A DNA stretch of 64,000 bases from Bacteroides sp. An322. GTDB lineage: Bacteria; Bacteroidota; Bacteroidia; Bacteroidales; Bacteroidaceae. Positions within the stretch are counted from its first letter, which is position 1, and each line of letters starts with the position of its first letter. Under the pieces are notes generated by a model that searched no databases, was not told the origin of the DNA, and saw nothing but the letters and a program-made list of their open reading frames with translations. A program made the translations under genes and the position numbers. Positions 55,891 to 64,000 of the stretch are shown one piece after another. The stretch lies in the NCBI RefSeq assembly GCF_002161765.1, contig NZ_NFIN01000020.1, forward strand, positions 1 to 64,000, in the 5' to 3' direction.

Positions 55891-58800
55891 ATGAGAAAAA
55901 AGTATTTAAGTGCACTTTTGATCGGAACGTTATTGCTCTCTGCAGGAACGTTCCAGTCTTGCAAGGACTATGACGAAGACATCAGCGGTCTTACACAGCG
56001 TGTGGAAGCCGTAGAAAGTCTGGTCAAAGACCTTCAATCACAGATTCAAAAAGGAGCAGTAATTACTGATGTGCAAAAAACCGATCAAGGTGTAGTTGTC
56101 ACATTAAGTAATGGTAATTCTTTTGAACTGACTAATGGTGCGGATGGAAAACCGGGAACTATCGTTACAATTGGCGAAAACGGCAATTGGTTCTTAGACG
56201 GTGTAGATTCCGGCAAGCCTTCCCGTGGTGAAAAAGGTGAGCAAGGTGAACCGGGAACTCCTGGCGGTGACGGTTCTGGCTCAGCTTCTGTTTATTACTA
56301 TCCAGGAGTGAACGGTGAAGAAAATGGTTATTGGGTAAAAGTATCCGTTGCTGCTGATGGAACAGAGTCAAAAGAAGTTACTGATACCTCTTGGAAAGTT
56401 AGCGGAAGCGGCTTGACTGCCATTTGGGATGAAGGTTCTTTGATTTTAGACGGTGTAGAAGGTACTGATGAGCCTGTAGTCATTACGTTGGATGCCGATT
56501 TGAGAGCTCTAATTTATGAGCCTGAAATGGTACTTGACGGTAACAATGCTATGGAATACATCTATATTCCTTATAAACCTTATTCTATAAGTGAAGGAAC
56601 GCAAGGCGGCATGCTTGTTCACCAAATCCAAACAGCTGTAGGTTATGAAGAACGTGAAGAGAAGTATACGGTAAAGGAAACAACAATCCAAGCTCAAGGA
56701 TGGGAATTCCTCAACCCGACTTATACGAAAGAATATCACATGGATCCTACTACAGCCATTGTTCCAGAGTACACACAGCAAAACTTAAATGTCGTTTCTA
56801 ATGATTTGGATTTTGTAGCTACTCAAAGAGGCAGAGCTGCCGCTTCTGATCCTACAGCTGTGTTCCAAGATGTTGAGGATGGCAAGATGCTGGTAGGTCT
56901 TACTATGGATGGTAAGAAAGTAAAAACACAAGAAACTGTTGACCGTTATGATCTTGGCATCTTCTATCCTGCAGTAAACGATCCTAAACAAATTACTGAT
57001 TTGGCTATCCAGGCTCCGTTAGATGAAGACGAAACAGAAGTGATTACTTCTACTTTTGCATCGGTATATGCTTCACAGATTGCGGTAGAAGCTATTGCAT
57101 ACGAAAATTCTTCTTATGCTAATGACTATATCATCAAGACACCGCAATTCGAAACAGACAAAGTGGTAGGTCCTGAAACAGTTCATAAGACTCCGTTGGA
57201 AGGCGGAAGACATTTGTATGACGACGTGAAAGATGCAGCAGAACAATCTGCAACTGTGGAAATCGCTTATAATAATAAAGGCGGTATCAATTTGAATGAA
57301 TTGGTTACCACACACGTAGGTGCAAACTCTCAACGTTCTTGGAACACACAAAGCACTTATGCATGGACTGAAGATGAACTGAAAGCACACGGTATGAAGT
57401 ATAACTTCGAACAAGTGCGGTTCACTATTGGTGATAACCAAACAGAGCAATCACAAAATCATAGTATCTTGAAAAAGCCGAATGGCGAATACGGAGATAC
57501 TTATATCTATCCATGTGGTGTTAGATCAAATAGCGACACCGACATCATTGATTCAGAAGCAGATGAAAGCTTGTTAGGTGAATCTATCGCTTCTGTAGGA
57601 CGTACGCCTTTGATTCGTGTGGAATTGACCGATACTGTCAACAACCGCATCGTATCTGTAGGTTATATCAAGTTCAAAATCGTATATCCTGAAACTCCGA
57701 TTGAGACAGAGCCGTTCGACTTAGGTGAATACTATTACAGCTGTGGTGAAGCTACCAAGAAGATTGCATGGCATGCTATCGAAATGAAGCTTTTGAATGC
57801 TGCAGGTGTAGTATCAGAAGGCGGTACTTCGAAAGAAACATTCGATGCTTTGTATGAAATCGTGAAGAATGCAGACGGTAGTGTAACTCAATGGATTAAG
57901 ACAGATAAGCAAGACGTTAACGGTCAACCTATCTACGAAACAGCAAGTCATGTTGGTGTTATCAACGAATTGGGCGACGACGGTGCTGAAACAACCGATG
58001 TATTGTCTTGGACTTTGGATCGTGCAGACTTCGTACAATGTGTAAACGACCCGACATATCCGGTAGTTACTGAAACCAGATATGTGAAGTACACACCGAA
58101 GAAATATCTGGGCAACTCGAACTTCAATAAAGAACCGGTTTACCTGCCTATCTCTATCGAATTGCGTTATCCGCAAGCTATCATGGCTAACAAGTTAGCT
58201 AAATACTGGTATGCAGAAAACAGCATGAATGAATCGAACGATGCTATTCCAGTAGCAGACCGTCAGTTCATACACGCTAATGTTGAAGTGCCTAATACGA
58301 CAACTGATGTAAAGACTGCAGATTGTGACTTCTATTTTGAAATCGACAGCCGCTTCGAACTGAATAAGACTGGACATTCTGATTTAGGACAAGATTACAT
58401 CGGTGGTACATGGCCAGGAGCTGACAATGTATGCTGGAACCGTAACGAAAACGCTCCTACATTCGATATCATTCCGGCAGCTTGGAATCCTGCTCAGTCA
58501 TGGAATACAGATGGCAATTTCAGCTCGTTCACTGACGATAAGTTGGCTTACTATTATTATTTCGCATTGAATAATAACAACAAGAAAGTTCCTGGTACAC
58601 AGTACATTTCAGGATTCGACGCAAGCGGTAACCCTGTTTATGCACAAAAAGAATACATCTTGTCTGTAGACAACGATACTGAAAACAATCCTGTAATGTT
58701 AGCTACCGACCCTGCTAATTTGGGAATTGATTATGAATTCATGAATACAGCATTGTATGCAACACCTGTTGGAACTGGATCACGCACAAAGATTGCTAGC

Positions 58801-59547
58801 TTGATTTATAACCTCGAAAGCGGTCATACAAGAAAGCACGGTGTATGGTTGCAGTTGGAAAATAATGCAGTTGCAAAAGATTTGCTGAATGTTCCGGAAG
58901 AATGGTCTGGTAAGAATACAGACGCTGCTGCTGCCGCTGAACTGCTGAAAGCTACTTTGGATGTAACAATCGGTGTAGCACCATTCAATGAAGAATGTGG
59001 CGCATACCTGCCGTTGCAGAATCCTGAATTCGGTACTGAAATCCTGAAACCGGTATATACTAATCCAGGTGAACCTATCGCATTCGAAGATGCACGTGAC
59101 GGTAATACCGAAGGTACAAAAGTTAACTTGGCAGACTTGGTTAACTTCTATGATTGGAGAACATTGCAGTTTGCTAATAACTTGGATTACTATAACTACT
59201 ATGAAGTATCTGACATTACAGTTAATCCTGAAGATATTTATACCAATATCTCAGGTGAATGGAAACCTTTGAAAGATACATCGTTGGATGTTGAATTCCA
59301 TGTAGTACGTGGTGGCACAGTAGTAGATAACGGTTATACAACTCCGGTTAGACTTACTGGTGCTCCTGCAGCAGGCTCACCTTGGAGCCAAATTGTTGAC
59401 TACTACGGTCAGTTGACTTACACCAACAATACTGGTACAGTCGTTACATTCGACATCAAAGTTCCGGTTAAGGTTGTTCACAAATGGAGCCAAGAAACAT
59501 TGGTTATTTGGATTGACGGTACTGTAAACAGAACTTTACACAACTAA
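55891..59547 (+). CDS. Large surface lipoprotein with DUF4988/PL29-N-like start and collagen-like segment
   Basis: 1218 residues. The lipoprotein signal ends TFQSC (Cys 24) and runs into KDYDEDISGLTQRVEAVESLVKDLQSQI. This coiled-coil opening is the kind found in Bacteroidales surface proteins annotated DUF4988 or PL29 N-terminal domain. A short collagen-like stretch follows at about 108-130 (GKPSRGEKGEQGEPGTPGGD). The remaining ~1080 residues are beta-rich, acidic and Asn/Thr-rich, with no catalytic motif I can recognise, so I do not call it a lyase. Consistent use of favoured codons and a structured leader suggest high, controlled expression; a major surface coat component is possible. Monocistronic, ending in a strong terminator. 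Confidence 0.75.
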   Translation: MRKKYLSALLIGTLLLSAGTFQSCKDYDEDISGLTQRVEAVESLVKDLQSQIQKGAVITDVQKTDQGVVVTLSNGNSFELTNGADGKPGTIVTIGENGNWFLDGVDSGKPSRGEKGEQGEPGTPGGDGSGSASVYYYPGVNGEENGYWVKVSVAADGTESKEVTDTSWKVSGSGLTAIWDEGSLILDGVEGTDEPVVITLDADLRALIYEPEMVLDGNNAMEYIYIPYKPYSISEGTQGGMLVHQIQTAVGYEEREEKYTVKETTIQAQGWEFLNPTYTKEYHMDPTTAIVPEYTQQNLNVVSNDLDFVATQRGRAAASDPTAVFQDVEDGKMLVGLTMDGKKVKTQETVDRYDLGIFYPAVNDPKQITDLAIQAPLDEDETEVITSTFASVYASQIAVEAIAYENSSYANDYIIKTPQFETDKVVGPETVHKTPLEGGRHLYDDVKDAAEQSATVEIAYNNKGGINLNELVTTHVGANSQRSWNTQSTYAWTEDELKAHGMKYNFEQVRFTIGDNQTEQSQNHSILKKPNGEYGDTYIYPCGVRSNSDTDIIDSEADESLLGESIASVGRTPLIRVELTDTVNNRIVSVGYIKFKIVYPETPIETEPFDLGEYYYSCGEATKKIAWHAIEMKLLNAAGVVSEGGTSKETFDALYEIVKNADGSVTQWIKTDKQDVNGQPIYETASHVGVINELGDDGAETTDVLSWTLDRADFVQCVNDPTYPVVTETRYVKYTPKKYLGNSNFNKEPVYLPISIELRYPQAIMANKLAKYWYAENSMNESNDAIPVADRQFIHANVEVPNTTTDVKTADCDFYFEIDSRFELNKTGHSDLGQDYIGGTWPGADNVCWNRNENAPTFDIIPAAWNPAQSWNTDGNFSSFTDDKLAYYYYFALNNNNKKVPGTQYISGFDASGNPVYAQKEYILSVDNDTENNPVMLATDPANLGIDYEFMNTALYATPVGTGSRTKIASLIYNLESGHTRKHGVWLQLENNAVAKDLLNVPEEWSGKNTDAAAAAELLKATLDVTIGVAPFNEECGAYLPLQNPEFGTEILKPVYTNPGEPIAFEDARDGNTEGTKVNLADLVNFYDWRTLQFANNLDYYNYYEVSDITVNPEDIYTNISGEWKPLKDTSLDVEFHVVRGGTVVDNGYTTPVRLTGAPAAGSPWSQIVDYYGQLTYTNNTGTVVTFDIKVPVKVVHKWSQETLVIWIDGTVNRTLHN

Positions 59548-59590
59548 TCTGATGTAGATGCAGCGAAAATCAATCTAATCGCTTATTAAG

Positions 59591-59626
59591 AAGAGGGTGC
59601 GTCAAAATGATGCACCCTCTTTTATT
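59591..59626 (+). terminator. Intrinsic terminator of the large lipoprotein gene
   Basis: AAGAGGGTGC (59591-59600) pairs with GCACCCTCTT (59612-59621), the inner GTCA/TGAT extends the stem, and a T-rich run follows. Strong form. Confidence 0.92.
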
Positions 59627-59650
59627 TATATCCCTCAAAAAACACATACG

Positions 59651-59723
59651 GCTTCATCAGCCAATTCATACGGGTGCATCGGCTTACGAAGCAGGCTTCG
59701 TAGGGCGATGAAGCTTGCTTCAT
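59651..59723. repeat. Compound palindromic element downstream of mnmA
   Basis: Three overlapping pairings: TACGAAGC (59685-59692) with GCTTCGTA (59695-59702); ATGAAGC (59708-59714) with GCTTCAT (59717-59723), followed by T6 on the + strand; and a long-range GCTTCATC (59651-59658) with GATGAAGC (59707-59714). The competing pairings are unusual for a plain terminator. It lies between the lipoprotein terminator and the mnmA stop. Confidence 0.65.
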
Positions 59724-59762
59724 TTTTTCACTTACTTAAAAGGTTATGAATTAGGATAAGAA

Positions 59763-60830
59763 TCAATCTACGCTATCAATTATCCCTCCGCCCAAAACAA
59801 CGTCGTCCTGATAGAACACCGCAGCTTGCCCGCATGCGATAGAAGCTAATGGTTCATGCAAATGGACATACAGGCGGTTTTCGGGAGTGAGGGAGACCGA
59901 GCACCGGTTGGCTTGCTTGCGGTAGCGTATCTTCACGATAAGCGGTTCTTGCGAGGCGAATACCGCTTCGGGATTGGGCAGGTGCCAATGCGAGAGATAG
60001 AAAGCCCGATGCTCTAAGGAGCGGAGGTTATCGGCAAGGATAACGGCATTCTCCTCCGGAAGGATTTCTTTCACGAAGAGGGCTTTGTTCCGATAGACGC
60101 CCAACCCACGGCGTTGCCCGATGGTATAGAACGGATATCCCTCGTGCGTACCCATATAGTTGCGTTGCTCATCGAAGATAGGTCCGGGAGCGATGTCACC
60201 TATTTGCGTGTGCCTACGCAGATAGGTGCGGTAATCTCCGGGGCAAAAACACACGCCAAGGCTATCCCGCTTGGACGCCACTTTCAGGAAGCCCCGTTCG
60301 GAAGCGATTTCACGCACACGGGTCTTGGTAAGGTTTCCCAAGGGAAGAATCATCCGAGCGATAATGTCTTGCGGAAGCCCCCAAAGGAAAAACGACTGGT
60401 CTTTATCGGGGTCGGCTCCTTGGGTGATGTGCCAACACTCCCCGATGAGGCGTTTTTGCACATAGTGTCCGGAAGCAATGAAAGGAATGTCCCGCTCATC
60501 GGCAAGGCGTTGAAGAAGAGGCCATTTCAAGCGATTATTACACAAGGTGCAAGGCACGGGCGTGCGCCCTTTCAGGTATTCATCGATGAAATACGTGATA
60601 ATGTGCTTGCGGAAAACCTCTTGCGCATCATAGACAAGATGAGGAATATGCAGGCGGGAGCAGAGTTCGCGCGCATCGTCGAGGTAAGCCGTATCGCCCT
60701 CCTTCTCATAAAAACGGAACGTCACACCGGTCACTTCATAACCGGCATCTTGCAAGAGGATAGCCGCCACCGAACTATCCGTTCCTCCGCTCATTCCTAA
60801 TAATACGCGCTTGTCTTTTTCCTCTTTCAT
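59763..60830 (-). CDS. mnmA: tRNA-specific 2-thiouridylase
   Basis: MnmA thiolates U34 of tRNA-Lys, -Glu and -Gln. 355 residues from the ATG at 60830: PP-loop [14 protein letters not shown] at about 10-23 (Thr where SGGVDS is usual), the catalytic Cys region PCTLCN (C94, C97), GHYVQK, and GVCFCPG (C194, C196) that supplies the second cysteine. The C-terminal beta-barrel reads [12 protein letters not shown]... The frame stays open 37 codons upstream to 60941 through the hairpin and promoter, so I reject that extension. Bacteroides commonly carry two mnmA copies; this looks like one of them. Confidence 0.92.
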   Translation of the reverse strand: MKEEKDKRVLLGMSGGTDSSVAAILLQDAGYEVTGVTFRFYEKEGDTAYLDDARELCSRLHIPHLVYDAQEVFRKHIITYFIDEYLKGRTPVPCTLCNNRLKWPLLQRLADERDIPFIASGHYVQKRLIGECWHITQGADPDKDQSFFLWGLPQDIIARMILPLGNLTKTRVREIASERGFLKVASKRDSLGVCFCPGDYRTYLRRHTQIGDIAPGPIFDEQRNYMGTHEGYPFYTIGQRRGLGVYRNKALFVKEILPEENAVILADNLRSLEHRAFYLSHWHLPNPEAVFASQEPLIVKIRYRKQANRCSVSLTPENRLYVHLHEPLASIACGQAAVFYQDDVVLGGGIIDSVD

Positions 60831-60843
60831 AACGTATGGACAT

Positions 60844-60868
60844 AAAAAAAGGAGTACCGCTGTACTCC
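60844..60868 (-). terminator. Intrinsic terminator just upstream of mnmA
   Basis: On the minus strand GGAGTAC (60868-60862), AGCG loop, GTACTCC (60857-60851), then T7 (60850-60844). It lies 13 bases before the mnmA ATG and about 40 bases downstream of the promoter start, so it ends a very short transcript unless read through. Confidence 0.88.
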
Positions 60869-60905
60869 AACCTTTGTTAACCTTAAATCTAATACTATGA
60901 AAAAC
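60844..60905 (-). ncRNA. Candidate ~60-base small RNA or mnmA attenuator leader
   Basis: A perfect promoter (60942-60912) and a perfect intrinsic terminator (60868-60844) bracket about 60 transcribed bases with no reading frame worth calling. The middle contains AGTATTAGATTTAAGGTTAAC and AAAGGTTGG ahead of the hairpin. I have an impression that this core recurs in other Bacteroidales genomes, which would make it a multicopy small-RNA family. Alternatively it is an attenuator controlling mnmA. Confidence 0.6.
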
Positions 60906-60911
60906 ACATTG

Positions 60912-60942
60912 CAAAGATACGGACATTTCCTGTATCTGCAAA
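60912..60942 (-). promoter_or_regulatory. Promoter of the candidate small RNA / mnmA
   Basis: On the minus strand TTTG (60942-60939), exactly 19 bases, then TATCTTTG (60919-60912); both consensus. Start near 60905. Confidence 0.83.
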
Positions 60943-60989
60943 CAAATGAGGAAGAAAATGCTGTTTTATAACATGTATTAATAAATAGA

Positions 60990-61020
60990 TTTGTGTGTTT
61001 AAGGGATTTTTGTAAATTTG
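60990..61020 (+). promoter_or_regulatory. Promoter of the GH2-GH97 unit
   Basis: TTTG (60990-60993), exactly 19 bases, then TAAATTTG (61013-61020); both consensus. Start near 61027, with the ATG at 61055. It is back-to-back with the mnmA-side promoter. Confidence 0.83.
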
Positions 61021-61054
61021 TAGTCCAAATAACCTTTCAAATCCGGAACAAACG

Positions 61055-63415
61055 ATGAGAGTGAAACGTACATTTTTTATGTGTGCCCTGCTGATGCTGG
61101 CTGTATTTGCCTCAGCATCTTCGAGAAAGCAATTATTCAATGAAGGCTGGAAATTCCAATTGGGAGACACGCCCGAAGCCAAAGCCGGAACGTTTGATGA
61201 CAAGGCATGGCGGACTTTAACCCTTCCGCACGACTGGAGCATCGAAGGACGATTCGATAAGGAAGCACCTGCCGGAAACGATGGAGGCTATCTGCCTACC
61301 GGAATAGGCTGGTACCGCAAAACATTCGAGTTGCCCAAAGACATCAATGGGAAGAAATTCCAACTTTACTTCGAAGGCGTTTACATGCATTCGGAGGTAT
61401 ATATTAATGGAGAACATGCGGGAGGCTGGCCCTATGGATATTCCTCGTTCTTTGTAGACATCACCCCGTATATCAAGGCTGGAGAGAACACGATAGCCGT
61501 GCGGGTAGACAACTCCAAGCAAAAGAATTGCCGTTGGTATTCAGGCTCAGGCATTTACCGCAACGTATGGCTCATGCAGACCGACCTTGTGCACGTGGCA
61601 AATTGGGGCGTTCAGATAACGACTCCCGACCTGCATACCGCTATCGTGAAGACCACTATCGAGAATGAAACAAGCGAGAAGAAAACCGTAGAAGTCCGTA
61701 CGGAAATAGCCGGAAGGACGATAAGCGGTACGGTGGAATTGCTTCCCGATGCCGCTCCGACCGTGGTGGAACATACATTCAACCTGCCCGATGTCCAACC
61801 GTGGTCGCCCGACACTCCTAATCTATATACGGCACACATCACCGTGAGCGAGGACGGAAAAGAGAAAGATACGGTAGAAGAGACCTTCGGATTCCGCACC
61901 ATTGCCTGGTCTGCCGAGGAAGGTTTCACATTGAATAACAAGCCTTTATTGCTAAACGGAGCTTGCGTGCACCATGATAACGGCATCTTAGGCGCCGCGG
62001 CATACGACCGTGCGGAATACTATCGGGTTGAATTATTAAAGAAAGCCGGATTCAACGCCCTGCGCACCTCACACAATATCCCTTCCGAAACTTTCCTTCG
62101 GGCATGCGATGAGCTTGGGATGCTGGTGATAGACGAATCGTTTGACGGATGGCGCGAGGCGAAAAACACCCACGATTACCATGAATTGTTCGATGAATGG
62201 TGGAGCCGGGACGTAGAAGCCATGGTGCTCCGCGACCGGAATCATCCCAGCATCTTCTGCTGGAGCGTAGGGAACGAAGTCATCGAGCGGAAGAAAATCG
62301 AAATTGTCACTACTGCCCGCAAATTAGCTTCCCTTTGCCGGAAGCTGGACTATACGCGTCCCGTGACCTCGGCTTTAGCTGCATGGGACAACGATTGGGA
62401 AATCTACGACCCATTGGCGGAAGCATTTGATATCGTGGGCTATAATTACTTGATTCATAAATCGGAAGGAGACCACCAACGTGTACCCTCACGCATCATG
62501 ATGCAAACCGAATCCTACCCCAACGATGCATGGAAAAACTTCCGTAAAGTACAAGACTATCCGTATATCATCGGGGATTTCGTATGGACCGGAATGGATT
62601 ACATCGGCGAGTCGGGCATCGGGCGTTGGTATTACGAAGGAGATGTGCCGGGCGAGCATTACGAACGCCCGCTCTATCCTTGGCACGCTTCTTATTGCGG
62701 AGATATAGACCTGACGGGATTGCGCAAGCCTATCAGCCATTACCGTTCGATGCTTTGGAACGCCGAAGGAGAGCATCTCTACCTTGCCGTAAAAGAGCCG
62801 GACGGATATCGGGGCAAGGTAAAAACCACCCTCTGGGGCACATGGCCTACCTTCGAATCGTGGAACTGGGAAGGACATGAAGGGAAACCGATAGAAATGG
62901 AAGTCTATTCGCATTACCCCTCCGTCCGCCTGTACCTGAACGAACAATTGATTGGGGAAAAGAACACGGAAGAAATGAAAGCCGTATTCTCGCTTCCCTA
63001 TACTCCGGGCACTTTGAAAGCCGAAGGCATCCGGGAAGGAAAAGTAATGGAATCCAAGACTTTGGAAACGGCTGGAACACCGGTAGACATCCGTCTTACA
63101 CCCGACCGGGCACGGATTCATCGGGACGGGCAAGACCTTTCGTTTATCCTTATCGAGGCCATTGATGCCGAAGGGCGAACGGTTCCTATAGCCGATAATG
63201 CATTGACGGTCCGGGTAAGCGGAGCCGCCTCATTCCTTGCTTTGGGCAATGCAGATATTAAAGATGAAGACGCTTATACCGACACTTCCCATCGGATGTG
63301 GAAAGGACGCGCATTGCTCGTAATCCGCTCCAACGGGAAAAAAGGCAAAGCAAATATTCGCGTCACATTGGAAGGAATGAATAAAACAAGAAGCGTCCAA
63401 ATACAAGCCGAATGA
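61055..63415 (+). CDS. Secreted glycoside hydrolase family 2 enzyme, beta-galactosidase-like
   Basis: 786 residues with a signal peptide (cleavage near ASASS, residue 22). GH2 layout: jelly-roll sugar-binding domain (about 27-180, LPHDWSIEGRFDKEAPAG, GIGWYRKTF), immunoglobulin-like domain, TIM barrel (about 290-580), then C-terminal beta domains. Acid/base Glu is E408 (WSVGNEV) and nucleophile Glu is E486 (MMQTESYP). RTSHNIPSETFLRACDELGM is the usual barrel block. The short, secreted form without the lacZ fifth domain suggests oligosaccharide trimming in the periplasm. The exact substrate is not decided by sequence. A GH97 gene follows 71 bases later. Confidence 0.92.
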   Translation: MRVKRTFFMCALLMLAVFASASSRKQLFNEGWKFQLGDTPEAKAGTFDDKAWRTLTLPHDWSIEGRFDKEAPAGNDGGYLPTGIGWYRKTFELPKDINGKKFQLYFEGVYMHSEVYINGEHAGGWPYGYSSFFVDITPYIKAGENTIAVRVDNSKQKNCRWYSGSGIYRNVWLMQTDLVHVANWGVQITTPDLHTAIVKTTIENETSEKKTVEVRTEIAGRTISGTVELLPDAAPTVVEHTFNLPDVQPWSPDTPNLYTAHITVSEDGKEKDTVEETFGFRTIAWSAEEGFTLNNKPLLLNGACVHHDNGILGAAAYDRAEYYRVELLKKAGFNALRTSHNIPSETFLRACDELGMLVIDESFDGWREAKNTHDYHELFDEWWSRDVEAMVLRDRNHPSIFCWSVGNEVIERKKIEIVTTARKLASLCRKLDYTRPVTSALAAWDNDWEIYDPLAEAFDIVGYNYLIHKSEGDHQRVPSRIMMQTESYPNDAWKNFRKVQDYPYIIGDFVWTGMDYIGESGIGRWYYEGDVPGEHYERPLYPWHASYCGDIDLTGLRKPISHYRSMLWNAEGEHLYLAVKEPDGYRGKVKTTLWGTWPTFESWNWEGHEGKPIEMEVYSHYPSVRLYLNEQLIGEKNTEEMKAVFSLPYTPGTLKAEGIREGKVMESKTLETAGTPVDIRLTPDRARIHRDGQDLSFILIEAIDAEGRTVPIADNALTVRVSGAASFLALGNADIKDEDAYTDTSHRMWKGRALLVIRSNGKKGKANIRVTLEGMNKTRSVQIQAE

Positions 63416-63486
63416 AAAAAATTCGTAACTTGCGCGAAGTTTTAAGAAAAGCATAACAAAAACATCATTAACGTAAATACAAAAAC

Positions 63487-64000
63487 ATGAAAAAACAGGC
63501 ATTTTTATTCCTCCTTGCGTTAGGAGCTTCTTCTGCATGGGCGCAACAAGCCACGGTATCCGGTCCGGACAACCAGCTTAAAGTAGACGTATCGGTAGAC
63601 GGAGGCACTCCTTTCTACTCCATAACATATAAAGGCAAAACGATGTTGGAGAAATCTCCGTTAGGTTTTGTCTCGAACGTAGGAGATTTCAGCCGAGGCA
63701 TGACCTACACGGGACAAAAGACCCGGAGCATTGAAGAAAGCTATACGCTGGACCGCATCAAACGCTCGAACGTAGATTATCAGGCGAACGAACTGACCGT
63801 AACGCTTCAGAATGCGGACAAGAACCCTATCGACATTACATTTCGGGTGAGCAATAACGATGTGGCTTTCCGCTACGAAATGCCCCGCTATGGGGAAACC
63901 GGAAGCATTGTTATCGAAAGCGAAACGACCGGATTCGACTTCCCTTCGTACACAACGACCTTCCTCTGCCCGCAAAGCGACCCGATGATTGGCTGGAAGC
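63487..64000 (+). CDS. GH97 family alpha-glucosidase (SusB-like), 5' part only
   Basis: The frame opens at ATG 63487 and runs off the window after 171 codons. A signal peptide (MKKQAFLFLLALGASSAWAQ) is followed by VSGPDNQLKVDVSVDGGTPFYSITYKGKTMLEKSPLG. This is the beginning of the GH97 N-terminal beta-sandwich domain, as in SusB; DFSRGMTYTG, NDVAFRYEMP and the ESETTGFDFP block support it. The catalytic barrel lies beyond the edge, so whether it is an inverting (SusB-type) or retaining member cannot be seen. It probably shares the GH2 promoter. Confidence 0.85.
   Translation, partial: MKKQAFLFLLALGASSAWAQQATVSGPDNQLKVDVSVDGGTPFYSITYKGKTMLEKSPLGFVSNVGDFSRGMTYTGQKTRSIEESYTLDRIKRSNVDYQANELTVTLQNADKNPIDITFRVSNNDVAFRYEMPRYGETGSIVIESETTGFDFPSYTTTFLCPQSDPMIGWK

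Noticed and set aside
60831-60941. N-terminal extension of MnmA
   Set aside because: The extension would translate the terminator hairpin and reach the promoter; the conserved protein begins at 60830.
63412-63456. 14-codon frame overlapping the GH2 stop
   Set aside because: It has no ribosome-binding site and no recognisable product; it is most likely chance.

Overview
The window is a chromosomal segment of a Bacteroidales bacterium (Bacteroides/Phocaeicola/Prevotella-like). This rests on the SusC/SusD pair, the glycine-lipid acyltransferase pair, GH2 and GH97 glycosidases, DUF4488/DUF4250/DUF4292 proteins, and promoters of the Bacteroidota type (TTTG, about 19 bases, then TAnnTTTG) ahead of many genes. 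I see no rRNA, prophage, insertion sequence or CRISPR array. Nearly all genes are chromosomal housekeeping genes; one AT-rich block (about 25.8-28.2 kb) looks acquired.

Layout. 0.4-5.8 kb: an orphan SusC/SusD outer-membrane glycan importer. 5.9-9.1 kb (-): ribosomal operon rplM-rpsI-rpsB-tsf. 9.3-9.8 kb (-): secreted DUF4488 protein. 10.0-14.1 kb (-): purB-rluB-asnS, with a small DUF4250 gene divergent from it. 14.6-23.4 kb (-): a division and cell-wall cluster rsmH-ftsL-ftsI-murE-mraY-murD-ftsW that lacks mraZ at its head and murG/murC/ftsQ/ftsA/ftsZ at its tail. 23.7-25.5 kb (+): glycine-lipid acyltransferases. 25.9-29.0 kb (+): a DpnII-type GATC restriction-modification operon of four genes, one of unknown function. 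29.1-32.5 kb: a GNAT acetyltransferase, a membrane/cytidylate-kinase-like fusion and dGTPase. 32.7-37.3 kb (+): dut followed by three envelope genes (TPR lipoprotein, DUF4292 lipoprotein, EnvC-like activator).

37.4-51.8 kb (-) is the transcription/translation superlocus: rpsU-xerC-hpf, tRNA-Thr-Tyr-Gly-Thr, tuf, tRNA-Trp, secE-nusG-rplK-rplA-rplJ-rplL-rpoB-rpoC. 52.0-55.5 kb holds aminopeptidase P, a gamma-carbonic-anhydrase-like protein and a threonine aldolase. 55.9-59.5 kb (+) is a 1218-residue surface lipoprotein behind a strongly structured leader. 59.8-60.9 kb (-): mnmA, preceded by a promoter-plus-terminator unit that looks like a small RNA or attenuator. 61.0-64.0 kb (+): a GH2 beta-galactosidase and the start of a GH97 alpha-glucosidase cut by the window edge.

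The most unusual items are the four-gene GATC restriction-modification operon with an operator-like palindrome in its promoter, the short RNA unit upstream of mnmA, the nested leader hairpin and direct repeats ahead of the large lipoprotein, the membrane-anchored kinase-like fusion, and at least six unrelated intergenic inverted-repeat elements. Coordinates and motifs were read by eye; no alignment, folding or database search was run.
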